From Rhizobium sp. CSW-27 (GTDB taxonomy: Bacteria > Pseudomonadota > Alphaproteobacteria > Rhizobiales > Rhizobiaceae): 64,000 nt of DNA. The notes beneath the pieces were generated by a model. It saw nothing but the letters and a program-made list of their open reading frames with translations, ran no database searches and had not been told where the DNA came from. The stretch spans positions 124,001 through 188,000 of the forward strand of contig NZ_JAHHZO010000008.1 in NCBI RefSeq assembly GCF_018760785.1, read 5' to 3'. Every line of letters starts with the position of its first letter. Position 1 is the stretch's first letter. The position numbers and the translations under genes were made by a program. This document shows positions 18,727 through 27,632 of the stretch, in pieces.

Positions 18727-19862
18727 GCCAGGAACTTGTCCTGAAGAACGCCCGCATCGTCCTCGAAGACAGCATTGTCGAAGGCGCCGTCCAGATCGTT
18801 GGCGGACAGATCGCCGACATTTCGGAAGGGGTGCTGGCCATCGGCGAGGATCTCGACGGCGATTTCCTCATTCCCGGCCTTGTCGAACTGCACACCGACC
18901 ATCTGGAACAGCATTATTCGCCGCGCCCCGGCGTGCGCTGGGATACGACCGCCGCCATCCAAGCACATGATGCGCAGATCGCCACCTCCGGCATCACCAC
19001 GGTCTTCGACTGCCTGCGTCTCGGCTCCGACGAGGACAGCGGCTTTCCGCGCGGCGAGATGCGACGGCTTGCCGATGCGATCGAGGCGGCCGAGACGGCG
19101 GGCCGGCTGCGGGCCGAGCACCTGATCCACCTGCGCTGCGAGGTGCCCTGCGCCGACGTGATCGACCAGTTTTCCGATTTCGAGGGCGACCCGCGCGTGC
19201 GGCTCGCCTCGCTGATGGACCACGCTCCCGGGCAGCGCCAGTTTCAGTCGCTGGAGCAGTACATTTTCTTCTACAAGAAGAAGCGCGGCATGACGGACGA
19301 GGCCTTCGAGGCCTTCATGAAGCTGAGGATGGAGGCTTCCGACCGCTATTCGGCCCGCCATCGCGACCAGCTGGCGGCACGCTGCGCCGAGCTTGGCATC
19401 ACCGTGGCAAGCCATGACGACGCAACGCTCGCACATGTGGAGGAAGCCAGGGGCCATGGCGTGCGGCTGGCGGAGTTTCCGACCAGCCTGGAGGCGGCGC
19501 GCGCCTCGCATGCGGCGGGCATGAGCGTGCTGATGGGTGCGCCGAACGTGGTGCGCGGCAAGTCGCATTCCGGCAACATCGCCGCCCGCGATCTCGCCGA
19601 TCTCGGCGTGCTCGACGTTCTCTCCTCCGACTACGTACCGCTCAGCCTGCTGCATGCGCCCTTCATCCTGGCCGACAGCATCGAGAGCCTCTCTTTGCCC
19701 CAGGCCATTGCCATGGTGAGCGCGACCCCTGCCCGCACGGTCGGCCTTTCCGACCGCGGCCGTATCGCACCGGGCTTGCGCGCCGATCTGGTGCGGGTCC
19801 ATCGCATGGAAGGCGTGCCCGTCAGCCGCTCGGTCTGGCGCGCAGGACGGCGGGTGGCGTGA
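18723..19862 (+). CDS. phnM: Alpha-D-ribose 1-methylphosphonate 5-triphosphate diphosphatase
   Basis: PhnM removes pyrophosphate from ribose 1-methylphosphonate 5-triphosphate in the C-P lyase pathway. It is an amidohydrolase-superfamily enzyme of 379 residues with the metal motif ELHTDHLEQH at about 57-66, HDAQIATSGITTVFD, LIHLRCEVPC and a late SDYVPLSLLHAPF segment. It overlaps DUF1045 by 4 bp and adjoins phnN (TGATG), so the three are one operon. The lyase core (phnGHIJKL) is not in this window. Confidence 0.95.
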   Translation: MSQELVLKNARIVLEDSIVEGAVQIVGGQIADISEGVLAIGEDLDGDFLIPGLVELHTDHLEQHYSPRPGVRWDTTAAIQAHDAQIATSGITTVFDCLRLGSDEDSGFPRGEMRRLADAIEAAETAGRLRAEHLIHLRCEVPCADVIDQFSDFEGDPRVRLASLMDHAPGQRQFQSLEQYIFFYKKKRGMTDEAFEAFMKLRMEASDRYSARHRDQLAARCAELGITVASHDDATLAHVEEARGHGVRLAEFPTSLEAARASHAAGMSVLMGAPNVVRGKSHSGNIAARDLADLGVLDVLSSDYVPLSLLHAPFILADSIESLSLPQAIAMVSATPARTVGLSDRGRIAPGLRADLVRVHRMEGVPVSRSVWRAGRRVA

Positions 19863-20470
19863 TGGACAGGACCCTGCAGCCGCCGGCTCCCGAAGCCCCT
19901 GCCAGTCCGGCCGAAGGCGGCACAATGGCCGTCGTGGTCGGGCCGAGCGGCGCCGGCAAGGACACGCTGATGGCCTTTGCCGCAGCCCATTTTCGCGGCG
20001 AGCCGCGCCTTCGCTTCGTGCGCCGCTGCATCACCCGCCCGGCCGATGCCGGCGGCGAGGATCACGAGGGGATGAGCCCCGAGGCCTTCGCGGCGATGGA
20101 GCAGGCCGGCGGCTTTGCCGTATCCTGGACGGCGCACGGGCTGCATTACGGCATTCCACGCCGCACGCAGGAGGAGCTTGCCGCCGGCATGGTGCTGGTC
20201 GCCAACGGGTCCCGCTCCGCGCTGCCGCACTTCCGCGCGGCCTACAGGAACCTGCTGGTGATCAACATCACCGCCCGCCCGGAGATCCTGGCCGAGCGTC
20301 TGGAGGCGCGCGGCAGAGAAACACGGGACGATATTCTGGCTAGATTGCAGCGCGCCGAACTGTCCGTCGTCGGTGATTACCGTGTCCTGACGATCGACAA
20401 CAGTGACAGCATTGAGCGTGCCGGAAAGAAACTTGTCGATATTCTTGCGGAAATTCTGAAACTTCCATGA
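19862..20470 (+). CDS. phnN: Ribose 1,5-bisphosphate phosphokinase PhnN
   Basis: PhnN phosphorylates ribose 1,5-bisphosphate to PRPP, feeding phosphonate-derived ribose into nucleotide and NAD synthesis. The protein is about 202 residues, guanylate-kinase-like, with P-loop VVGPSGAGKDT at about 25-35 and VRRCITRPADAGGEDH. An in-frame GTG immediately precedes the chosen ATG; either gives overlap with the phnM stop. It ends the operon; no strong terminator is seen in the 97 bp that follow. Confidence 0.94.
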   Translation: MDRTLQPPAPEAPASPAEGGTMAVVVGPSGAGKDTLMAFAAAHFRGEPRLRFVRRCITRPADAGGEDHEGMSPEAFAAMEQAGGFAVSWTAHGLHYGIPRRTQEELAAGMVLVANGSRSALPHFRAAYRNLLVINITARPEILAERLEARGRETRDDILARLQRAELSVVGDYRVLTIDNSDSIERAGKKLVDILAEILKLP

Positions 20471-20567
20471 AATGACGGAGTAGCGCACCCTTCGCGGAAC
20501 CGATAGACTTGGCGAGGAGAAACGGTTATTCGCCCTTGCATAGAGTACGGGCATGGAAGGAGACCAG

Positions 20568-20861
20568 ATGCAGCAGGCCACGATCCGGGACATGGCGACA
20601 GATGATGCGATTGCGGTGCTGGAGGCACGCTTGGTCGTTCTGGAAATCGTCACCATGTCGGCGCTTGCCATGGTCATGGACACGTCCGATACGGCCGACC
20701 GGGCACAAGCCAACAGCCTGATGCAGCTGATCCTCGAGACGGTGGACCATCGGTGCGGCGAACTTGGCTTTTCCCCCAATTGCAAGAGATCGGCGCGCGA
20801 TTATGCCATGGGCCTGGTCGGCACGGCGCTTGCCTCGCTCTATCCTTCGCGCCCGAACTGA
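20568..20861 (+). CDS. Conserved hypothetical protein (97 aa)
   Basis: The ORF is helical and soluble, with acidic and alanine-rich segments (AVLEARLVVLEIVTMSALAM) and two cysteines in HRCGELGFSPNCKRSARDYA. ATG 20568 is chosen over ATG 20553 because AAGGAG lies 5 nt upstream of it. No domain is recognised. It has its own upstream region after phnN and converges on polA. Confidence 0.65.
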   Translation: MQQATIRDMATDDAIAVLEARLVVLEIVTMSALAMVMDTSDTADRAQANSLMQLILETVDHRCGELGFSPNCKRSARDYAMGLVGTALASLYPSRPN

Positions 20862-20952
20862 GGCGGGCGCCATTGGCCGTCCCCTGACTTGCCCACTGCG
20901 GCTTGCGCCTGACGTGCCGGCGCCCGGGACGGGCCCCGCAGGCCGGCAGTCA

Positions 20953-23943
20953 TCAATGCGCTTCGTCCCAGTTGTGGGCCGCGCGTGCATCCACCTTCAG
21001 CGGCACCCGCATGGCCAGCGCCGGCATGGCGGCATGTTCCATGGTGGAGACAATCACGGGCATGGCCGCCTCGATCGCCTCGTCCTCCACCTCGAAGATC
21101 AGCTCGTCATGCACCTGCAGCAGCATGCGCACCCGCTCGGCAAGCCCGGCACCGGCCAGCGCCGGCTCGACCTGCACCATGGCCCGGCGGATGATGTCGG
21201 CGGCCGAGCCCTGAATGGGTGCGTTGATCGCCGCGCGCTCGTTGAAGGCGCGTACAGACGGGTTCGACGACTTGATCTCCGGATAATGTGCGCGACGCCC
21301 GAAGATGGTCTCCACATAGCCATGCTCGCGGGCAAAGGCCTTGGTGCTTTCCATGTAGTCGCGAATGCCGGGGAAGCGTTCGAAATACTTCTTGATGTAA
21401 TCGCCGGCTTCCGAGCGCTCGATGCCGAGCTGGTTGGCAAGACCGAAGGCGGAAATGCCGTAGATGATGCCGAAATTGATCGCCTTGGCGCGGCGGCGCA
21501 CCTCCGAAGGCATACCTTCCACCGGCACGCCGAACATTTCCGAGGCGGTCATCGCATGAATGTCGATCCCATCCGCAAAAGCCTGACGCAGCTGCGGAAT
21601 GTCGGCGACATGCGCGAGAACGCGAAGTTCGATCTGGCTGTAGTCGGCAGAAAGCAGCTTGTGGCCGGGCGTCGCGATGAAGGCGGTGCGGATCTTGCGG
21701 CCCTCGGCATTGCGCACCGGAATGTTCTGCAGGTTCGGTTCGGAGGAGGACAGCCGCCCCGTGCTGGTGGAGGCCAGCGAATAGCTGGTGTGCACGCGCT
21801 TGGTCTGAGGATGCACATAGGAGGGCAACGCATCCGTATAGGTGCTCTTCAGCTTGGTGAGCTGGCGCCAGTCGACGATCTTGCGTGGCAGTTCGATGCC
21901 TTGCGCCGCCAGATCCTCCAGCACCTGCGCGGAGGTGGACCATTGCCCGGTCTTCGTCTTCGAGCCGCCGGGCAGGCCCATCTTGCCGAACAGGATGTCG
22001 CCGAGCTGTTTCGGCGAGCCGATATTAAAACGCTCGCCGGCAAGCTGGTAGATCTCGTCCTCGAAGCTTGCGGCCTTCTGTGCCAGTTCGCCGGAGAGGC
22101 GGGAGAGGATCTGGCGGTCGATGGTGATGCCGCGCTCTTCCATATGCGCCAGAACCGGCACCAGCGGCCGCTCCAGCCGCTCATAGACGCGGGCGAGACC
22201 TTCCGCGACCAGCCGCGGCTTCAGCACCAGCCAGAGCCGCAGCGTCACATCGGCATCTTCCGCCGCATAGGCGGTCGCCCTGTCGATCTCCACCCGATCG
22301 AAGGTGACGGCGGATTTTCCGGAGCCTGCCACGTCCTTGTAGGCGATCGGCGTGTGGCCGAGCCAGCGCTCGGAGAGCGCATCCATGCCATGCGCGCCGA
22401 CACCGGCCTCCAGCACGTAGGAGATCAGCATCGTATCGTCGAAGCCGGCCATGCGGATGCCGTGCCGCTTCATGACGAGATAATCATATTTCAGGTTCTG
22501 CGCGACCTTCAGGACGGACGGGTCTTCCAGCAGATCCTTGAGGAGTGCCAGCGCTTCGGCCATCGGCACCTGCCCCTCGACCAGCTTCACACCGTCGCTG
22601 AACAGGTCGTCGCCGCCCGCCTTGTGGCCAAGCGGCAGATAGGCGGCGCGGATGGAGGATGAGGCGGGAGAGGCCGCATTGTCCTGAACCGCCAGCGAAA
22701 TGCCGACCAGATCCGCCTGCATCGGATCGAGCGAGGTGGTTTCCGAATCGAAGGCAACGAAGCCCGTCTCGCGCGCGGCGGCGATCCAGCTTTTCAGCGT
22801 GTCCAGATCACGGATCGTGACATAGGCGGCATGATCGATGGGCTTGCCGAGAAAGGCCTCGTGACGGGCGCTCGCAAGGTCTGCGGCACGCGCGCCCTCG
22901 GCCTTGTCCGGAACGCTCGTGCCGGCGGCGGCAGAGGCGGCCGGCACGGCGTCGGTCGCCGGCATGTCCGCAGCGCCCGGATCAAGATCCGGACCGCGCG
23001 CGGCCGCGCCCCATTCCACCGGCACCTCCGCCGGATCGATTGCGCCGGCATCGCAGTCGCAGGCTTCCGCCACGCGACGCGTCAGCGTTCCGAATTCCAT
23101 CGCCTTCAGGAAGGCGACCAGCTTCGGCCCGTCCTGCTTTTCGAGCACCAGCGCATCGAGGCCAAGCTCGAGCGGCACATCGGTACGCAGCGCCACCAGC
23201 TGGCGCGACAGCCGCGCCAGTTCGGCATTGGCCAGGATGTTCTCGCGTCGCTTGACCTGCTTGATCTCGGAGGCGCGGGCAAGCAGCGTGTCGAGATCGC
23301 CGAATTCCTCCAGCAGCTGGGCCGCCGTCTTCGGCCCGATGCCGGGAATGCCCGGCACGTTGTCGACGGAATCGCCGACCATGGCCTGCAGGTCGATCAT
23401 CTTTTCCGGCGGCACACCCCATTTCTCGATGACATCGGGAATGCCGATCTGCTTGTCCTTCATGCTGTCGTACATGTGGACGTTGGGGGTCACCAGCTGC
23501 ATCAGATCCTTGTCGGAGGAAATGATGGTGACATCGGCGCCGATCGCCTCGGCCGCCCGCGCATAGGTGGCGATGATGTCATCGGCCTCGAAGCCGTCCG
23601 TCTCGATGCAGGGAAGGTTGAAGGCCCGCGTCGCCTGGCGGATCAGGCCGAACTGCGGCACCAGTTCCTCCGGCGGCGCCGAGCGGTTCGCCTTGTATTC
23701 CGGATAGAGATCCTTGCGGAAGGTCTTCGATGAATAATCGAAGATCACGGCGAAATGCGTCGGCGTGACGCCCACATGGGTGTCGCGCGCATTGGTGAGC
23801 AGCTTCCACAGCATGTTGCAGAAGCCGGACACGGCGCCGACCGGCAGGCCGTCGCTCTTGCGCGTCAGCGGGGGAAGGGCATGGAAGGCGCGGAAGATGA
23901 AGCCGGAACCGTCCACGAGGAAGAGATGATCGCCTTTTTTCAT
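20953..23943 (-). CDS. polA: DNA polymerase I
   Basis: PolA acts in Okazaki fragment processing and excision repair. The 996-residue protein has three domains: 5' nuclease (VDGSGFIFRAFHALPP at 9-24; DGFEADDIIATYA), an intact 3'-5' exonuclease (AFDSETTSLD as exo I, QNLKYDYLV as exo II, YAAEDADVT as exo III) and the polymerase (motif A LLSADYSQIELRVLAH, motif B RRRAKAINFGIIYG, motif C LLQVHDELIFEVE). A linker rich in Ala/Pro joins the first two. An ORF extension of 44 codons upstream lacks any support; the ATG before KKGDHLFLVDGSG is the real start. Confidence 0.97.
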   Translation of the reverse strand: MKKGDHLFLVDGSGFIFRAFHALPPLTRKSDGLPVGAVSGFCNMLWKLLTNARDTHVGVTPTHFAVIFDYSSKTFRKDLYPEYKANRSAPPEELVPQFGLIRQATRAFNLPCIETDGFEADDIIATYARAAEAIGADVTIISSDKDLMQLVTPNVHMYDSMKDKQIGIPDVIEKWGVPPEKMIDLQAMVGDSVDNVPGIPGIGPKTAAQLLEEFGDLDTLLARASEIKQVKRRENILANAELARLSRQLVALRTDVPLELGLDALVLEKQDGPKLVAFLKAMEFGTLTRRVAEACDCDAGAIDPAEVPVEWGAAARGPDLDPGAADMPATDAVPAASAAAGTSVPDKAEGARAADLASARHEAFLGKPIDHAAYVTIRDLDTLKSWIAAARETGFVAFDSETTSLDPMQADLVGISLAVQDNAASPASSSIRAAYLPLGHKAGGDDLFSDGVKLVEGQVPMAEALALLKDLLEDPSVLKVAQNLKYDYLVMKRHGIRMAGFDDTMLISYVLEAGVGAHGMDALSERWLGHTPIAYKDVAGSGKSAVTFDRVEIDRATAYAAEDADVTLRLWLVLKPRLVAEGLARVYERLERPLVPVLAHMEERGITIDRQILSRLSGELAQKAASFEDEIYQLAGERFNIGSPKQLGDILFGKMGLPGGSKTKTGQWSTSAQVLEDLAAQGIELPRKIVDWRQLTKLKSTYTDALPSYVHPQTKRVHTSYSLASTSTGRLSSSEPNLQNIPVRNAEGRKIRTAFIATPGHKLLSADYSQIELRVLAHVADIPQLRQAFADGIDIHAMTASEMFGVPVEGMPSEVRRRAKAINFGIIYGISAFGLANQLGIERSEAGDYIKKYFERFPGIRDYMESTKAFAREHGYVETIFGRRAHYPEIKSSNPSVRAFNERAAINAPIQGSAADIIRRAMVQVEPALAGAGLAERVRMLLQVHDELIFEVEDEAIEAAMPVIVSTMEHAAMPALAMRVPLKVDARAAHNWDEAH

Positions 23944-24038
23944 GGGCGATGGATAGCGCGATGCAGGCCAAAGGTCCATTGCGGGCAGGCTGCGGCCTCG
24001 ATAAAAAAGGACCAGTCCCCGCGCCGGAACCCAAGCCC

Positions 24039-24410
24039 ATGACGCCACGCGATATTGCCGCCGCCTATGCCACACCCGCCGCCCTTGCCCTCCTTGTCGG
24101 CCTGCTGTGCCGCTGGGAAGGCGATTCCGGAGCCATGACCTTTCACAAGATACTGATCGCCCTTCTCTTTCCCCTGGCGCTGAAGGGGCTTCGCAGCTGC
24201 TTTTCCGGCGATGACGACAAGGCGCGCAACTGGGTGAGCGAGGTGGAGTACCAGATCCTTTCCGCGATCCTGACGGGCGCCTTCTTCGTGCTGATCGTCA
24301 CGCCGGAGGCCGCGGCCGACCCGCTGCGCCAGGTTCTGATGTTTGCCATCTTCATCCTGCTGGCGGCACCGCTGCAGATCCTGCTGACCTGGCGAAGCCG
24401 GCGCGGCTGA
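24039..24410 (+). CDS. Hypothetical membrane protein (123 aa)
   Basis: The protein has about four predicted spans: AALALLVGLLC near residue 15, ILIALLFPLALKGLRS near 38, ILSAILTGAFFVLIVTP near 74 and VLMFAIFILLAAPLQILL near 100. A short charged cytoplasmic loop contains CFSGDDDKARNWVSEVE. The frame opens upstream at 23949, but ATG 24039 gives the most sensible N-terminus, with GGAA upstream. It is divergent from polA. No family is recognised. Confidence 0.65.
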   Translation: MTPRDIAAAYATPAALALLVGLLCRWEGDSGAMTFHKILIALLFPLALKGLRSCFSGDDDKARNWVSEVEYQILSAILTGAFFVLIVTPEAAADPLRQVLMFAIFILLAAPLQILLTWRSRRG

Positions 24411-24509
24411 CCGGGTTCTTTCTCTGACGCGCCCCTCACCGCAACGTGACCGGGCCGTCATGCCGGCTTCCCTTGAAAAGCCGCAATGTGACAGCCATCT
24501 CTCAGGCAC

Positions 24510-24650
24510 GGCACTGATCACGCCGCCGTCTGATTGCAGGCTTGTCCCCCGCCGCGTCAGACCGGACAAAGGCCTTATCCCCCTCTCCGGGCCTTTGTCC
24601 TCCCATAATCCGCCACGGCCATCCCCCTCTGGCCGTGGCGGTTTGCGTTG
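24510..24650 (+). ncRNA. Probable small RNA next to polA
   Basis: This stretch of the 428-bp gap between the membrane gene and the MarR gene holds three consecutive hairpins. Stem 1 is GTCTGA/TCAGAC (24528-24562), stem 2 is 11 bp (24564-24574 with 24590-24600), and stem 3 is 11 bp (24610-24620 with 24631-24641) followed by TTTGCGTT, a plus-strand terminator. Every loop contains a CCCCC tract. A possible -35 (TTGAAA, 24474) lies 35 bp upstream. From memory, the alpha-r7 (Smr7C) sRNA family of rhizobia lies beside polA, so this may be a member. The 5' end is approximate. Confidence 0.72.
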
Positions 24651-24838
24651 GGGCCGGGCGTTTTCCTGGCGCAGCCCCTCTGTTGCCAAGCCCGCCGGCA
24701 AAGAATATCCTGCTATATACCCTGTATCTGCTGCAGATCCCGGTGCTTCCGGGGATGCCCTGCCCGCTCCCGTTCTCGCGCTCCGGCAGGGGTCCATCGG
24801 TCGCATCGGCAACAGCAGGGTGAAAGGCTGTCGGTTGC

Positions 24839-25372
24839 ATGGGCTTCGAGCGCGCGGATTCGGCACTGTATCTGGCCAGCCAGCTGGCCAAGGGTCTGTC
24901 GCGTGCCCTGCAGAGGCGCGCTGCCAGTCTCGGTTTCTCGCCCGGTCAGTTTCCTGTGCTTCTGGCGCTGTGGCAGGAGGATGGGCTGACCCAGCGCCAG
25001 CTTCTCGACCGGCTGGACATCGAGCAGGCGACGCTTGCCAATACACTCGCCCGCATGGAGCGCGACGGACTGGTCGCACGAAGCCCCCATCCGGCCGACC
25101 GGCGCGCCCAGATCGTGCGGCTGACGCCGCACGGCCGCGCGCTGGAGGCGACGGCGACCGATGCTGCCGCCTGCGCCGATGACGAGATCTTTTCAGGCTT
25201 CCGCCGCTTCGAGCGCGAACTGCTGCTGGAATACATGCGCATGGCGATCGCCAATGCCCGGCGCATGGACCGGGCGCCGGATGACGGTCGGGACAAGGGC
25301 GTCGGCAGGCAGCCTGCGGAGACGGCACAGGCTGACAAAGCGGCCGCCGGTGGTTCCCTCGGGGCGGAATAA
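24839..25372 (+). CDS. MarR-family transcriptional regulator
   Basis: This 177-residue protein has a MarR winged helix: GFSPGQFPVLLALWQEDGLTQRQLLDRL, a recognition helix DIEQATLANTLARMERDGLV, and the wing SPHPADRRAQIVRLT (about residues 30-100). The N- and C-terminal helices for dimerisation are present, and the last 35 residues are a low-complexity Ala/Gly tail. It likely senses a small phenolic or oxidative ligand and represses a nearby gene, but the target is unknown. It lies 51 bp upstream of the M20 peptidase gene, which might be regulated or merely adjacent. Confidence 0.9.
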   Translation: MGFERADSALYLASQLAKGLSRALQRRAASLGFSPGQFPVLLALWQEDGLTQRQLLDRLDIEQATLANTLARMERDGLVARSPHPADRRAQIVRLTPHGRALEATATDAAACADDEIFSGFRRFERELLLEYMRMAIANARRMDRAPDDGRDKGVGRQPAETAQADKAAAGGSLGAE

Positions 25373-25423
25373 CCGCTAACCTGACGGCCTTCGCATTTTC
25401 CTCCCCGCAAGGCAGTCTTCGCA

Positions 25424-26806
25424 ATGACCGATCTCTCCTCCGTTCTCGCCCGGGCCGACAGCAACCTTCCCGCCAGCCTGGAGCGGCTGTTCGACCTGGT
25501 GCGCATTCCCTCCATCTCGACCGATCCCGCCTACAGGGCCGATTGCCGCAAGGCCGCCGAATGGCTTGTGGCTGCGCTGACCGAACTGGGCTTCGATGCC
25601 TCGGTGCGCGACACCCCCGGCCATCCGATGGTGGTGGCGCATCACGCGGCCGGCCGCGCCGATGCGCCGCATGTGCTGTTCTACGGCCATTACGACGTAC
25701 AGCCCGTCGATCCGCTGGATCTGTGGGAAAGCGACCCCTTCGACCCGAAGATCAAGGACCTCGGCAACGGTCGCAAGGTGGTGACCGGCCGCGGCACCTC
25801 CGACGACAAGGGCCAGTTGCTGACCTTCGTGGAGGCCTGCCGCGCCTACAAGGACGTCAACGGCGCACTGCCGGTCAAGATCACCATCCTGTTCGAGGGC
25901 GAGGAGGAATCCGGCTCGCCCTCGCTGAAGCCCTTCCTGGAGGCCAACCGGGAAGAACTGAAGGCCGAATATGCACTGGTCTGCGACACCAGCATGTGGG
26001 ACGGGGAAACGCCGGCAATCGCTGCGACCCTGCGCGGGCTGGTCGGCGAGGAACTGACGATCACCGCCGCCGACCGCGACCTGCATTCCGGCCTGTTCGG
26101 CGGGGCGGCCGCCAATCCGATCCACATCCTGGCCGATATCCTGGCGGGCCTGCGTGACGAGACCGGCCGCGTGACGCTGGAGGGCTTCTATGATGGCGTC
26201 GAGGAAACGCCGGAAAACATCAGGGCCAGCTGGGCGACGCTCGGACGCGACGCGAAGAGCTTCCTCGGCGAGGTGGGTCTGTCGGAACCCTCCGGCGAAA
26301 AGGGGCGCTCCGTGCTGGAACTGACCTGGGCACGCCCGACCTGCGAGGTGAACGGCATCTGGGGCGGCTATACCGGCGAAGGCTTCAAGACGGTGATTGC
26401 AGCCAAGGCGTCCGCCAAGGTCTCGTTCCGCCTTGTCGGCACGCAGGACCCGTCCAGGATCCGCGAGAGCTTCCGCGCCTATGTGCGCTCGAAGCTGCCG
26501 GCCGACTGCCGCGTCGACTTCCACGAGCACGGCGCCTCGCCCGCCATCCAGCTGGCCTATGATTCGCCCGTGCTGACCAAGGCAAAGACGGCGCTTTCCG
26601 ATGAATGGCCGAAGCCTGCCGTCGTCGTCGGCATGGGTGGCTCGATCCCGATCGTCGGCGATTTCCAGACCTATCTCGGCATGGATTCGCTGCTGGTCGG
26701 CTACGGCCTGATCGACGACCGCATCCATTCGCCCAACGAGAAGTACGATCTCACCTCGTTCCACAAGGGCATCCGCTCCTGGATCCGCATCCTGGACGCC
26801 CTCTGA
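25424..26806 (+). CDS. M20-family dipeptidase/metallohydrolase
   Basis: This is a cytoplasmic zinc di- or tripeptidase of the PepV/CNDP type (460 residues). Metal ligands are visible: FYGHYDVQP (His and Asp region), GRGTSDDKGQ (bridging Asp), ILFEGEEESGS (catalytic Glu pair) and VCDTSMWD (Asp). The dimerisation lid carries RDLHSGLFGGAAANP. The C-terminal GGSIPIVGDFQ and IHSPNEKYDL complete the active site. Substrate specificity cannot be read from the sequence. Confidence 0.92.
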   Translation: MTDLSSVLARADSNLPASLERLFDLVRIPSISTDPAYRADCRKAAEWLVAALTELGFDASVRDTPGHPMVVAHHAAGRADAPHVLFYGHYDVQPVDPLDLWESDPFDPKIKDLGNGRKVVTGRGTSDDKGQLLTFVEACRAYKDVNGALPVKITILFEGEEESGSPSLKPFLEANREELKAEYALVCDTSMWDGETPAIAATLRGLVGEELTITAADRDLHSGLFGGAAANPIHILADILAGLRDETGRVTLEGFYDGVEETPENIRASWATLGRDAKSFLGEVGLSEPSGEKGRSVLELTWARPTCEVNGIWGGYTGEGFKTVIAAKASAKVSFRLVGTQDPSRIRESFRAYVRSKLPADCRVDFHEHGASPAIQLAYDSPVLTKAKTALSDEWPKPAVVVGMGGSIPIVGDFQTYLGMDSLLVGYGLIDDRIHSPNEKYDLTSFHKGIRSWIRILDAL

Positions 26807-26823
26807 TTCGCGGTAAAGCAAAA

Positions 26824-26890
26824 GGGCCTCCCGCTGCAATGCAGACGGGAGGCCCTGAAAAGCAAAAAGGCCGGGAGCAACCCGACCTTT
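26824..26890 (-). terminator. Two tandem terminators for minus-strand transcription
   Basis: The first is 26824-26833 with 26846-26855 (10-bp perfect stem, GGGCCTCCCG/CGGGAGGCCC). The second is 26866-26875 with 26881-26890 (10-bp stem with a G-U pair that forms only on the minus strand; 5-nt loop). Read on the minus strand each is followed by a T-rich run (TTTTGCTTT, TTTTTGCTTTTC). The nearest minus-strand gene is cspA, whose stop is 270 bp upstream. Between 26891 and 27094 I see no gene. Confidence 0.7.
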
Positions 26891-27094
26891 CCTTCCCGTT
26901 CCAGTCCTGCCAGTACATCCGTGGTCAGCCACGAAACGGGGTGGCATGTCGATCGCGACGGTCTGAACCGCCGCTGATGTCTCATCGTCTCTCGCTTCGG
27001 TTAATATCCGGTAAAGATATTCGCCTCTGCTGATGGACGGTGCAGCCTGCTGCTGCCGACATCGATCATCACGCCGCTTGATCCTGAAATGGGA

Positions 27095-27123
27095 ATGGCG
27101 CCCCGCGATTGCAAGGGCGCCAT
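27095..27123 (-). terminator. Hairpin after cspA
   Basis: A 9-bp perfect stem (ATGGCGCCC/GGGCGCCAT, 11-nt loop) lies 37 nt beyond the cspA stop. The run after it on the minus strand is weak (TTCCCATTTC), so this may be a stability hairpin or a leaky terminator backed up by the tandem pair further downstream. Confidence 0.45.
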
Positions 27124-27160
27124 CCAGAATTCTCGCAAAAATGCCGATAAGGAGGCCTGA

Positions 27161-27370
27161 TCAGGCAGCCTTGAGGTGGTCGGCAGAAACGCGGCCCGAA
27201 CGCTTGTCGGTGACCAGTTCGTAGGCGATCTTCTGACCGTCCTTGAGGCCGGACATGCCAGCGCGCTCGACGGCGGAGATGTGCACGAAAACGTCCTGGG
27301 CGCCGTCATCCGGCTGGATGAAGCCAAAACCCTTGGTGGCGTTGAACCACTTTACAGTACCAGTAGCCAT
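27161..27370 (-). CDS. cspA: Cold shock protein, CspA family
   Basis: This 69-residue single-stranded nucleic-acid-binding protein is an RNA chaperone. RNP1 (KGFGFI at 13-18) and RNP2 (DVFVHI) are intact, with the aromatic patch residues present. AAGGAC lies upstream of the ATG. The long region upstream (27371 to about 27630) contains no gene and would hold a structured 5' leader, as is usual for csp genes. The downstream 3' region has a hairpin and then tandem terminators. Confidence 0.96.
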   Translation of the reverse strand: MATGTVKWFNATKGFGFIQPDDGAQDVFVHISAVERAGMSGLKDGQKIAYELVTDKRSGRVSADHLKAA

Positions 27371-27632
27371 TACGAAGTCCTTTCGCTCGCAACGTTGACT
27401 TGCCCCTCGCGAGAACGCGAAGAGCGCGGAATGTCGAATTTGCAGGAAAGGTCTCTTGCGCCGTCAGCGCGTCGTGCCGCTCGTCAAACAAATATCGATG
27501 CGCCTCAGGTAACGTCGGCAGGGGTGCAGTGTCAAGACCGCAGGGCGCGACATGATTGCCGCCGCGGACGCAACGGACCCGCCCCGGCACGTCGAAAGGC
27601 CCGGAATTCCTGCTGTATGACGAATGCCTGAA

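Noticed and set aside
23944..24075. N-terminal extension of polA by 44 codons
   Set aside because: The extension has no conserved sequence and would run through the upstream region of the divergent gene; the ATG before KKGDHLF matches family starts.
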